Assembly (NCBI RefSeq): GCF_025399195.1
Contig: NW_026252120.1
Span: 181,014-245,013, forward strand
DNA length: 64,000 nucleotides
Source of the DNA: Umbelopsis ramanniana AG
Lineage: Eukaryota; Mucoromycota; Umbelopsidomycetes; Umbelopsidales; Umbelopsidaceae
Reading direction: 5' to 3'
Shown here: positions 1 through 13,084 of the stretch, in pieces
How the letters are laid out: each line of letters opens with the position of its first letter
How positions within the stretch are numbered: position 1 is the stretch's first letter
Notes under the pieces: generated by a model
Told to the model about the DNA's origin: nothing
The model's database searches: none
What the model saw: the letters and a program-made list of their open reading frames with translations, nothing else
Program-made: the position numbers and the translations under genes

Positions 1-452
1 AAGGCTAACATCTAAAGTTTTAAAAAGACATTAGTGGAATTCAGATGTGGTTACATATTCTCTAGTATGCGAAGCACATTAGTTGGTGTTTGGGCTCGTT
101 CCGTACAATGAATAGAATACGTATGGAAGTGATTTGTGCATACGTCAGGAGTATTCAATGTGTTCCTTGGTCCCCTAGATCCCAAAAAAAATTATTGGTA
201 GAGTCCCTTGAACCCCCACGCACAGAATGTCTCAACTGAAGCTAGAGCAGGCTTGTACTTGGTGTCTGGGAAATCTTTTCCCAATAGAGGGCACGTTTTC
301 TGTTGCCTTTCATCACTCTTCATGCATCTGAGCTATCGAAAGTGTCCTGGCTTTCCCCTCTCTTGATCTTTTCCTCAATCTTTATTCTATTGAAATAACA
401 TAAGCGTGCATTGACTTCAAAAAAAGTTGGGAGATAAAAAATAACCGTGACT
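1..452. other. Left flank and presumed promoter/5' UTR of the Rap-GAP gene
   Basis: No convincing coding exon on either strand. The last 100 bases before the ATG at 453 contain pyrimidine-rich stretches (ctttcccctctcttgatc) as is common upstream of fungal starts. A gene lying mostly outside the window could end here, but nothing supports one. Confidence 0.4.
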
Positions 453-3400
453 ATGATGACATTGGAGCAAGAACAAGACGGGCTGGAACCGCATTTGAAA
501 AAGCATCACCGTACCACATCCTCTAGCAAGTCTAGCAAGGTACTTCTGCAATCCTCCTCTCTAGAATTTCTGCATATGCCTCCTCACGAATTCATGAAGA
601 GCTCAAGCGCAGATGACATCGATTCCCCAACATCCCTTTCTTTGTCTACCTCTTCGTCCATTTCTCCAAAGTCATCGGCATCCACTTTGTTCACTCGAGC
701 ACAAATTCGACTATCTTCGAAGTTTCCAAAGCGGGTTCAGTCCACTCTTTTTCCAGTGAGGGAAAACAAACAAGTAACCCAAGACAGAGGAATATTGGGG
801 CACAGAGGATCGGCCTCTGTGACGTCGCTGCGAGAGACAGCAAGAGATGAGGAAGAGTGTGAGGACGATAGAGTTAAAATGCCCTCTATAACAGAATCCA
901 TAACAGGCTATCATGTCCCTTGGAGATATTATCATCGCAGAAAGGTAAACGGGTTTTTGTCGCTCTTTACTAGAAGTGGAAAACATCTGCGTGGAGATTG
1001 ACTGGCCGCTTTTTATTTTTTGTCAAAGTTTACAGCAGATTCAGAGGAGCCGCATCTCTTTCATCGTGAATCTACGCAGTCTTTGAATATGCCTCTGCAA
1101 GTATCGCAGTTGGCAGACCAACCTACTTTAAACGAACCCACTCGTCCACATAGCATATCGTCCTGGCGTCCGACGACTGATATGTTCGACAACTCCTCCG
1201 CTCCTTCCACATTACGTTGCGCAGATGCGATCGGTGGCCATTTATCAGCTGGTCTGAGGCCAACCTCTCCTTTTTCTGTGTCTGACTCGTCTGACGGTGA
1301 ACAGCTAGACGTTATTCCCTTTGGAGTCGCCGGTCTTCGCCAACGCTGCCAATGCTTGTTGAATCAAGACACTATATCAGCAAAAGACTTGGGAACCTTA
1401 CTAGAATCTTCAGAGTTATTGGCTCTTGGATACGATGATATAGCTAGCCAGAAGGATATCAGCTACATTCGAGAGCAACTTCAAGCTAGAAGAATTGATC
1501 CAACGGCAATGGTAAGGATAATTCTCCACGAATTAAAAAACCTACCCAACTCCGCAAAGAATCCCATTTTTTTTTTTTAATAATACCATGCCATTCAACA
1601 GCTTAAGCAACTTTTGACAATCGCATCCAACCTGCATTTTGAACCCATGATGACTATTACTGCAGACGGATATGTGATTGAAGATGTTTTTCCTTCAAAA
1701 GTACCGTCAGAGCATTTGGATCTGCAAACACGCTGGTTTCGACGGCACTTTGTTGGGAAGGCCTACGCCACATTTGTCGGCCCCAATCACATTATTTCTG
1801 TCGTACGGGAGGAGGCAAGAGAGTTCTGTGGACCTGGAAATGCTGCTGCAAAGATTTTGGGACAGCAATATCGGATCATCATCCGAACAAGCAAGGTAAA
1901 TGACTTGTGGGTTGTTTGCTTCATGAAATGTGTGTAACATTATTATGTTTCATACTGAACGTACCATTTCAGTTGCCAGATCAACGACATGTCATTCATG
2001 AGGTTGTTGCCAACGAAATGGAAAACAGGATCGAATTCTCAAAGGGAAGTGGTAGTTCTAGCCATGGTTCAATGAACAGCAACAGCAAGAGAGTACCCTT
2101 TTCCTCGCGTCACACCAGGAATCGTACCATGCGTGCCGCTGTTGCCTCGGTGTTTCCTGAAGCGGACCTAGGCAGTTTCAAAGAGCTATCGGCGGAAGAA
2201 ACTATTCATTTGGGATTAGAGCGCGAGCTCCTTCGTTTCGATGAATCAGGGGTACGCAGTTAACAGTATGTTTATGACCTTTGACCTATTACTGATTTCC
2301 CCTTTTTTTTACCCACTGCAGTCACCAAACCATTACAAGTTTGGTGTTATGGTTGTTAAACCTGGCCAGACTATCGAAGAAGACTGGTTTTCAAATACAG
2401 ATTGCTCGCCATCATTTTGGCGCATGATGAATGCCATTGCAAATAAGGTTGAACTGAAGGGATATTTTGGCTGGGCAGGAGGACTAGACACAAAAAGTAA
2501 GACATGAGTACATGCGGCCTTACATCAGGAATCACTATTCATACCTTTTCTCTTTCGTGTTAGCTGGAGAGTCTGGGACCCATGTTTACACCTCTAAATG
2601 GAAAGATTTTGACATTGTATACCATGTGGCCCCACTGATCCCAGCTCGAAAGAGCGATCGACAACAAATCCATAGAAAAAGACATGTTGGTAACGGTATG
2701 TTTGCAGAGCGTTATGTATTTTTACACCCACAATTTGAATGACGGTACTAATGCTGCCCCTACGACATAGATATTGTATCACTTATCTTCTTAGAGGGAG
2801 ATGCCAAATTCTGCCCATCGGTGATTAAGTCGCAGTTTCTTCACGTATTCATTTTGGTGCGTGAGGAAATGGTGGATGATCACGTTGCTTGGAGGTAAAA
2901 TATGTGATACTTTTTTTTCCGTTTTTACTAAAATGTGAGAAGCACTGCGTGGCTGTCAACTGACTTATATAACCATAGGGTTGAAGTCATTCACAATGAA
3001 AACGTTCCTGAGTTTGGGCCCGTACTGCCTGCTCCAGCACTAATTTACAGTGCTCATGACTTACGAGCATTCCTTTCAACAAAACGTAAGTTCATAGCAC
3101 GGCCAAGTTTGGATGTATGACTTAGAAATATCACTGACTGCTTTTCTTTAGTCATCAATGCTGAAAATGCAGCGCTCAAGTCACCCAAGTTTGCTATCCC
3201 TAATGCAAGAGCCAGAGAAGGAATCCTTGACAATCTCATCAAGACAGGAACCAAGCCTGGATCACCCAGCGGAATAACAAGGTCTTCAACCGGTGTCAGT
3301 AGTGATCCGTTATCGGCTAGAGTTCGAAGAGGTGCGGTGCGATCAGAATCGTCCTTAGTACCCCCCAACCTCCCTCCCATGCCAACACCATCTAGATCGA

Positions 3401-4015
3401 GCATGTTGAAGGAGTTGACGGGTTTGGCTCGAAGACGAAGCGGTGTTCAAGAAAAAGTTAAAAAGGAACAACCACGACGAGCTACATCAGCTCCGACTCG
3501 TGACAAAGATGCAACGAAGAACAAGACAACTTGTAGGTTAACTATAATACAAGCCATCGCATAGTCCGCTTTGATTTAACCACGTTTTCTATTGACCCTC
3601 GCTAGCAGCTCCCAATCCACCTTTGCCAACCGAAAGCGCTAAAACGGCCCAACCTATACGATCCTATTCCACTACGAAAGTCAGTACAACTCGTGCAAAA
3701 CCTGTTGTAGACACATTATCGACCTCGCCTCAACCCAATGCCAGCGATGGTAAGTCAACGGTGATATTAGAACGGTCAGATATACCGTCACCGGCTGATC
3801 ATCTGCCTCCTATGGGATTGACAGCTTTCAAATCCCGTGCACATAATCTGTTCATGATCGGACGACGTGAATCATCTAAACCTGACAAAACACAGCCAGA
3901 CAATTCGAAACGATTCTTGCGAACATCGGCCGCGTTACAAAAATTGACCCCTAGTATGACCATGTCGACTAAATCACCTAGCCAACCAATAGATTCAAAA
4001 TCCCAGAGAGGATGA
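453..4015 (+). CDS. Rap-type GTPase-activating protein (Rap-GAP domain)
   Basis: About 970 residues in roughly ten exons (about 453-975, 1036-1511, 1602-1895, 1973-2251, 2322-2496, 2564-2695, 2771-2894, 2979-3085, 3152-3532, 3609-4015). The first third is Ser/Thr-rich and disordered. The middle is a Rap-GAP domain: HYKFGVMVVKPGQT, then FWRMMNAIANKVELKGYFGWAGGLD, then KRHVGNDIV, whose Asn matches the catalytic 'asparagine thumb' of Rap1GAP, then VIKSQFLHVFILV. The C-terminal third is basic and Ser/Pro-rich. The family speeds GTP hydrolysis on Rap/Rsr1-type GTPases, so a role in polarity or adhesion signalling is inferred. The codon at 447 is GTG, so I start at the tandem ATG at 453/456. The donor of intron 1 is uncertain: GTAAAC at 945 is out of phase, GTGGAA at 976 is in phase. 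Confidence 0.88.
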
Positions 4016-4706
4016 TATCAAAGTTTAGAATGACCTTAACACTTTTCACTTCTGTACCATCATCTTATTCCCTACTTTCCCTTTCGTCTTATGTACAATT
4101 TGTTATCCATACAATCTATGCACTCTACATTCTTTTTTTTTTCGGCACAACAATCAAAACAACATAACTCCATTCTTTCAATGCGCATTGATTATGTAAA
4201 GAGGTGCATACATTTTCAGTGAGCTTCGTAATATCTCTAAATAAATATATTTCCACCATAATATATTCACTGAGGATGTTATGGTTCTTACGGAGGTCAT
4301 TTCTTTCTTTTAATCAAGTAAAGGGATTTAGAGCCCTTGCTTTAAGTGGTTTATCATTGACATTTCAACAGATACGGATGCTATCGAGTAGTCTATGGTG
4401 ACCGCTCAAAACGTGATCCATCAAATGGTATGAAAGAACACCTATTTCAAATGTACAACAGAAGGAGAGGGGAGAACCACAAAGACACATAAAATTGAAG
4501 AAAGAGTTGACTGATCAAACAGTAAAAGACAAACATAAAGTTGAACAGGAAGGATTATGAAAGGAGAAAAAAGAAATTGAAGAAAGAAAACGTGCCAGTT
4601 GGGTAAGAATTATACTACTAATGCAATACCCGCTTAGTCACGGAGGGAGGTAGCAGGAAGTGAGAAGGCAGACCGAGCGAACGTGGTATGGGATGGACAG
4701 TAGTCA
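4016..4706. other. Convergent intergenic region (Rap-GAP and ATG8 3' ends)
   Basis: AT-rich sequence holding the 3' UTRs of two converging genes. Only short open frames occur, and none has a recognisable domain or splice context. No terminator element is assigned. Confidence 0.5.
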
Positions 4707-5341
4707 TTACTCGACGATAGCACCAAATGTATTTTCACCAGAATAACTGTGCACGGGTGAAATGATAATGTTAGTGAATGAAAATTTGAAAGTGACCACG
4801 AGGTAGTCCGTAACGCTACTTACGTGATATACAAGAAACCATCCTCGTCCTTGTGCTCCTCATACATTGAACTCATTAACGCTACATGACAGATAAATGG
4901 GAACCACATGAGTTAGCCATTCTCGAAATAACCCCCACCAACCGTTGTTCTCTCGAAAGCCAATTTTTAACTTACCTGCTGTTGGGGGTAGGATTTCATT
5001 CACAAAGATAAAGATGGCCTTCTCTGGGCTGAGCTTAATTCTCTTGCGAATTACGTATACAAATTGACCTACGGTCAAGTCAGATGGAACCAGATACTTC
5101 TTCTTGTCAATAGTAGCAATGTCAGATTTATCGACTTTTTCGCAAATAACGGGGATTCGGTCAGGGTACTTTGTTCGAATACGGTCAGCTTCGGCCTTTC
5201 GCTTCTCTATAATATAAAGTAGGGTGTTAGTGTTATCGTTCTTGGCAACTAGCAGTAGCAGATAGGTCGGAGGACAAACAAAAGTCAGATCATTTCAAAA
5301 TGCTTACCAAAGGGATGTTCGTCCTTAAACTTGGATCTCAT
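4707..5341 (-). CDS. ATG8: Autophagy ubiquitin-like protein Atg8
   Basis: A 120-residue protein in four exons (5341-5308, 5206-4976, 4881-4824, 4746-4707), all in phase. It begins [20 protein letters not shown] and includes [35 protein letters not shown] and YSGENTFG, which is near-identical to Atg8/GABARAP from yeast to animals. Atg8 is conjugated to phosphatidylethanolamine on the growing autophagosome and recruits receptors through its hydrophobic pockets. The conserved C-terminal Gly is followed by four residues (AIVE), so the precursor needs Atg4 cleavage before conjugation. Length and all core motifs are intact. It converges on the Rap-GAP gene; about 420 bases separate its ATG from the PRL stop. 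Confidence 0.98.
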
Positions 5342-5764
5342 TTGTGTAGGAATGTACAGACGGTATTAACGCAATGAAGTAAAGTTGGGTGAGTAAACGG
5401 GTGAAAGTGGGTGGGTGAAAACGTAGTTGGTAGCCCATATATTTAAAGCAAACTGCGGTTGGAGCGTGACCTGGCAAGTCTCGTGATTCTCTGATGCTGT
5501 GCACTTGGTGCGGGAGAGACCTTTTTTCATTTTGGTCCCATGAAGCTCAGTCAGTGCATTGACCTTCTGCTTGAGCTTACCACAAACCAAACCCTTTCAC
5601 TTCTCTTACTGATCACTCCAGGCAAAAGCGTAGACCCAAATTTTGAAAAACTTAAAAAATATGTAATTTGTATTGTCTAATCTTGAAACAATAAGGTGAA
5701 TAAAACCAAGGTGAAATCGGAAAAAAATTAATTCATGAAGAGTGATCGGAAAGCTATCATGTAT
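5342..5764. other. ATG8 promoter region / PRL 3' flank
   Basis: Contains the upstream region of ATG8 (minus strand) and the 3' end of the PRL gene. A 74-codon minus-strand frame (5366-5590) overlaps it, but it has no recognisable domain and is probably chance. Confidence 0.45.
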
Positions 5765-6527
5765 TCAATCCGAAGCGGCCACTTCTTTCTTGCTGCCGCT
5801 ACTGCCAATTCTGAACATTTTGCCAAGCGAAAATTTAATAGGAGAGCCGGCAGATGAGGTATTAGAAACAGAACGAGCTTTGACAGATTTGGTGGTGCGT
5901 TTGTAAGCATCCTATAAAAGTGAAATTGATTTAGCATACAACAAGCTTCTGGATGAGTTGCGAGTGGCAAAGTGAAATACATACCAAGAAAGCGATTTGA
6001 GGCTTATTGAAAGCGCCTCTTCTTTTTCTGCGCACATATTCAACAGCATCTAAAGGTTGCATGCCCATTTCAATAAGAGCAATAGCAACTAGGACTGGAG
6101 CACGGCCAAGACCGGCAACACAGTGAACAGCAATGGTGGGTCTCATATCGGGATCATCTTGGCTCGTGCTAGCGTTCATTCTAGCTTCTCTGTCGCGTGT
6201 TTCGACCAGTTTCAGCCACTGACCAATAATAGCCGGAGGGGGAACTCCGCCATCACGGAAAGGCAGATCCAGAACATTGATGCCTTCCTCAGTGAGTCTA
6301 CTGGCGTTATAAGTAGCTTGGCAGCATCGAACAACATCGGTGACGTTGAGACGGCGGAACTCATCCATATAAAGAGGAAGAGTCGACTCTGTGGGGCAAT
6401 CCAAAAGAAGGAATCGCAGAGGGGATAAGGAGATAGCTGGTGTCTCGATTACGGAGAAAGCACGGGAGAGTGGTGAACATCTAGCTCGGGAGCTATAGCG
6501 GCCGTCGGTGGTGTTGATCATATTCAT
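5765..6527 (-). CDS. PRL-type (PTP4A-like) protein tyrosine phosphatase lacking a CAAX tail
   Basis: Two exons (6527-5985 and 5911-5765) give 229 residues. The P-loop HCVAGLGRAPVLVAIALIE is the PRL signature, with Cys nucleophile, Arg, and Ala where other phosphatases have Ser/Thr. The upstream WPD-like loop reads LDLPFRDGGVPPP, with the expected Asp, and KRRGAFNKPQ follows the P-loop as in PRLs. Animal PRLs are about 170 residues and end in a farnesylated CAAX box; here an extra basic, Ser-rich tail ends EVAASD, with no Cys. A basic linker between WPD loop and P-loop (RMNASTSQDDPDMRP) is longer than in animal PRLs. PRLs bind CNNM magnesium transporters and act at membranes; whether this one does is unknown. 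Confidence 0.92.
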
Positions 6528-7368
6528 TGAGAAGAAGAGTGTTAAGTAGAGTTGGCTTGGTTTGGGTGGGGCAAATGTGAGTGGGGAGAGAAGATAGCTC
6601 TGGTGGCGATTAACAAAAGGGTATGTAGATTGTTTTTTGGGAGAGTGATTTAGAAAATGGTTTGGTTTTCTTTGGCAAGTGATAGTTCGCTGCGAATAAT
6701 GTAATCAGTTGCAAGACCAATTATCCAGGATCCAACAATGTGCAAGGGAATTCTTGAAGTTGAATCAAAGGGAAAGAAGCAGCGGGAACAGAGAGCAAAG
6801 CGTTCAAGGAGCAGCCGACAGTGTTAAGAAGATCGTACTGAGGTTGAGTAAAGGGTTGTTGCATAGGTAGTGGGAGCAGTAATCAGCAATGGATGTTGAT
6901 GCTTTCCAAGAGGAAAGAAAGACGTAAAGGAAAAACAACACTCTGAGTTAGAGCTTTTGGAAAAAATATAGTGAAAGCTGATTGGTATTGTAAAAAAAAT
7001 TTTCCCTTTCCAGAAATGCACACCGAAAGATGGTTCTGATAAGCTTGGTAGCTTGAAAAATGTGAATTGACTACGGTTCATGACCAATCGTGACTAAAGA
7101 AACCAATTCTAGATGCACCATGACATGCTAATCAATATCGCTTTGTTGTCTTCTTTCTATTTTCTTACACTGTAGGTGATCGGATCCTATTTGCTCATGC
7201 TGATTCTGCGTGAATATTGCCTTGAAACCCAGCTCCAATAATGTTTGGGTTTTGGACGCAACCGGCCCAATTTGTATACTGTTCACATCGACTTCGCCAG
7301 CAAACCAATGCTGCTTTATTCTATTTGCTAAATATATTAAACAAAAAAATTGAAACAACCGCATAACG
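6528..7368. other. PRL promoter region / anillin-like gene 3' flank
   Basis: About 840 bases between two minus-strand genes. Two minus frames of 87-92 codons occur (6824-7087, 7128-7406), but they look like low-complexity Phe/Ser readings of AT-rich DNA. I see no supported gene. Confidence 0.45.
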
Positions 7369-9262
7369 CTACCAAAGGTACTTGAAAAGATTCTTAGTTG
7401 GATCATCTGGTTGCTGTGGTGTAGCTTCGTTATAAAGCTGGTATATGCCGCTATATCCCGAGTGGCTTTCAGATGGTGCTAGTACCTCCGTGTCAACAAT
7501 CCTTGTCGGGCAGTTGCCTCTACATTCTCCCATGACAAGCGAGATATATTCAAGCGCTTTTTCCCACTGACTCAAACTGATCATATTATCAGCCAAAATA
7601 TACATTCGTCGCTCAAAAATGGAGAGGTCGCGAAGTTGCTCATCCTTTTGCATTTCTGGGCTAAGGCATATGTCTGAAAACTGAAGGGCGAGACCCATTG
7701 ATCCTACGTCAACTTGTCGCTCATCATCATCCACCGCAGGATGGAACGCAGATAGAAACTCCTGAAGAGGGATAATTGCTATCGGTGGGCGATCCTAAAA
7801 GGACAGAAAGGTTTTGAATTTAGGTTCTGAGGTCTTTTTTGCAAATGAGGTTTCCTTTTTGGAATAGGTCTGAACACATAAAAAAGAAACCTGTGACTCA
7901 CTCACCTCTCTATATTCAAAATCAAACAACTCAAGGTTGGAACCTTTGAGTACTGTCCAGTATCGTCGCCATCGCTAGTCAAAAAATATGACATAGTGAA
8001 ATTGTTAGGAAATATCGGAAGTTTTTCTCGTTTGTTTTTTTTGGTCCGTCTGCTTTTTTTTAAATGGCTAATCAACCCCCTCAAATGCAGCCAATTATAC
8101 GCCAAAGTTATACTTACAGGAGTCATTCCACCTCGCACATATACTGTCAGATAGTCTTCGTAAAACCGTGTTTGATTAACCACCGCCATGGTTCGATGGT
8201 TAACGTGCAGTCCAATGCTGACCAATATTTGAAAGTTATCCGTGCAGCTATTTTCTGGCCAGCCCTTTAAGTCTATGCGATGAATGCGTTTCTCAGTAGG
8301 TCCAATGGTATCAAACTCGATGCTTTCCTTTCCCAGGCAGACTTCTAGTGCCCTCTTGTTACTGCGAAGGAACGATGAACCTTTAGTCTGGCTATAGATA
8401 CTGAGATTAGCCACGAACGGACCTTCCACATCACTGTTTGCAAAAAATAATAAATAACTAGTCTGACAACATGCAATATCCAAAACCAAAATCTGCTCAC
8501 AATAAGAAGGTTTCATCAAAATTCGCTTGGGCACTTGACTTGCCACACCTTGTGCTTCTCATTAACTCGCTGGAGCACACGTCGTTCTCTATTTGAAGCT
8601 CGCAACGAACATCGCGGCCTTAAAAAAGTGAGATTCAATTTTGTTTCGTAAACGCATTAACAACCTTGTCAACATCGTGCACATGGCGTTCTGTTTGGAA
8701 AGAAACACCTACATTTGGCAGATGATTTGCTTGTGATCTGCAATACTCTAAAGTAAAAAAGCCCTTTCGGGACAAATTGTGTCCGAGTTCCTTTGGGCGT
8801 GGACCGTTTTCCTTGCGACAAAGCTTTCTTAAAGATCACAGCATTTTTTTTTCGGTTGTTTAGTGCGGCGCCTTCTGCCACCGCCCCTTTCTGAAGCCAT
8901 TCCATTGTCTCTTTCGAAAATTCGTCAAGTGATCGAATAGGCCCATTATAGTGTACTATGGGTTTCGTCACAGTCAATGCGGTTCGCACGGTTGCAAGTA
9001 TGGAGCCTTTTGGTATATCAGATGTTTGTGGGCTTGAGGGCAAAATTTTCTTATGTCGTAGACCTTGTGCGGATACAATAGCCATTCGCACAAGAGATTT
9101 TTTGAAGACTGAACGCATAGAGAGTGTAGGAGATGGAGTGGTATACAACTTGTTACTATTTTTGCCAAAAGTAGATGAACTTAGTCCCTTCAAAATGGCA
9201 TGCTGTCGCAAGGGACGGTTTGGGGGAGAAAGCGTGGTTCGGGATCCTTGAACGTTTGACAT
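7369..9262 (-). CDS. Anillin-like protein (anillin homology domain + C-terminal PH domain)
   Basis: Five phase-consistent exons (9262-8713, 8618-8501, 8433-8118, 7974-7906, 7794-7369) encode about 492 residues. Residues 1-160 are basic and disordered (LSPPNRPLRQHAILKGLSSS). GLFYFRVLQITS starts a C2-like anillin homology region continuing through VRCELQIENDVCSSEL and ANFDETFLFDVEGPFVANLSI. The PH domain follows: RWRRYWTVLKGSNLELFDFE, then RRMYILADNMISLSQWEKAL, the typical closing helix. The AHD-PH order is that of anillin and fission-yeast Mid1/Mid2, scaffolds linking septins, RhoGTPases and the contractile ring; a septum or hyphal-neck role is inferred. It is shorter than animal anillins and lacks an obvious actin- or myosin-binding N-terminus. 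The short fourth exon (69 nt) carries the PH Trp residues and is easily missed. Homology is by pattern, not alignment. Confidence 0.75.
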
Positions 9263-9453
9263 CTTGCCCTGGTAATACAGCGGGAAGAAGAAGAAGGAGG
9301 AAAATAACAACCAGTGATTTGCAAAATGGCAGACCCAGCTATAATAGCCTGAACAAGACCTCTCGATCCGTATTGTAGGAAACATTACCTTAAACTTCCG
9401 AGAGCAATCGGTAGCGCATCGGACAATTTTCATTATCTGTTTGTGCACCTGCC

Positions 9454-9678
9454 ATGAGTGAGGGTCAGTATTACAATCATTGCTACTATACTCTGACTAC
9501 TGCAACCCACACCTTTCTTTAGTGTGGCTACCGATGATTGTCCCCGATAGTAGAATTAAGTTGATTTTTTCCAGTGCATTCAGCAGCAGGTCCTGAAGAA
9601 ATTAAGGACAAGCCTATTCGATCGAGTGGATTTTCTGGCATGGATGCAAAAGCCATAGAGAAAATACAAGGAATATAA
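9454..9678 (+). CDS. Candidate micro-gene, 37-residue hydrophilic peptide, two exons
   Basis: ATG AGT GAG G at 9454-9463 joins, across a 111-nt intron (gtcagt...ttttttccag), to 9575-9678 in perfect phase. The product is MSEVHSAAGPEEIKDKPIRS followed by a Gly/Phe/Met segment and ends KIQGI. The composition is balanced and protein-like, unlike chance frames nearby, and the acceptor has a strong polypyrimidine tract. It diverges from the anillin-like gene (ATG at 9262), about 190 bases away. I do not recognise the family. The donor is GTCAGT rather than GTAAGT, which weakens the case; exon 2 could instead belong to a differently spliced transcript. Confidence 0.35.
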
Positions 9679-10483
9679 AATCTAGACGCAGCAGTGCTTC
9701 ACAACAGTACGGATTAGAGATCAAAACTATCTTCATTAAGTTACTGGTTATGTATTGCGATGGCAATGTGTCGCTGATGGACGCATGTTCCTCGTAATTT
9801 GAAAAAAAGCAAGAATACAATCAAATGTTTACACCTTTTCCCCTGAAGTGCTACAGAAAAGATGATTAGTGCTGATAGACACTAAAAACAAACTGTCGAA
9901 ATGGTGTTGCTGACTTGCCGTTCAAAGGGTTTTGAACAGGTCAAAAAAAAAAGAAAGATGACGAAGTCTCTTGTTATTTGCCAGCTGATGCTATGCAGAC
10001 ACTGGATGTACCATTTTTACACATGGCCAGGCAAGTGACTTATAACATACTGATGAGCACAATCTGCCGTTTCAGTATTCTGTTAGCATTTTCCGTAGAA
10101 CTACAGTCTTGATACATGAACCTTGAATGGCTCTCTCTTCTACGTTACGCAAATAAATGGCTCTTTTTTTTTTTTTTTTTATCTTGCTCGTTCGGTACCA
10201 ATCTTGTTACAGTTCATATAAAACACCTGAAAACCAGCAATCCTTTGGATCCAAAGAATCTCCAAAACTTCATTCAATACCAGGCTTTACAAGATTCCTT
10301 TTAATAAGTTTGAGCAAACGTAGCATCAAAAAAAAAGTTTTAAAATTATAATTATTTTTGCTCTTTACAGCCAGTTGGCTGGTGAGTTCGTCGGCGAACT
10401 AAAAAAGTTAAAATTTTCAAATAGCGCAATTGAGGGTACTTCAAGAGCGTTTTCATCGCAACCTGATAGAGTTTGCATTGAGC
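9679..10483. other. Intergenic region upstream of MNS1
   Basis: About 800 bases with poly-T and poly-A runs (18 T near 10160) and short open frames without recognisable domains. It presumably contains the MNS1 promoter. Confidence 0.4.
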
Positions 10484-12819
<2,336 letters not shown>

Positions 12820-13084
12820 TAGTTTAGCCATATATGAAAAGACGTTGTATTAGCTAGAGCTGTCAAAAGTCCCCAGTTCGCTTTGTAATTCTTCTGCAGG
12901 CACCGCTTGCAGTGCTTTTTTTTGCTTGAGATTCCCCCAGCTGTGACCAAGCAGGCTGACCACGTGTCGGTTTTTAGATATCCGCCAGTTAAAAAAAAAA
13001 GGTTCATTTCCTACTCTGATCAATTTCCGGCCAGCCAGCTTCTTGTTCCCTTCCTTACTTGTCAATACACATTCTAATGCTGAG

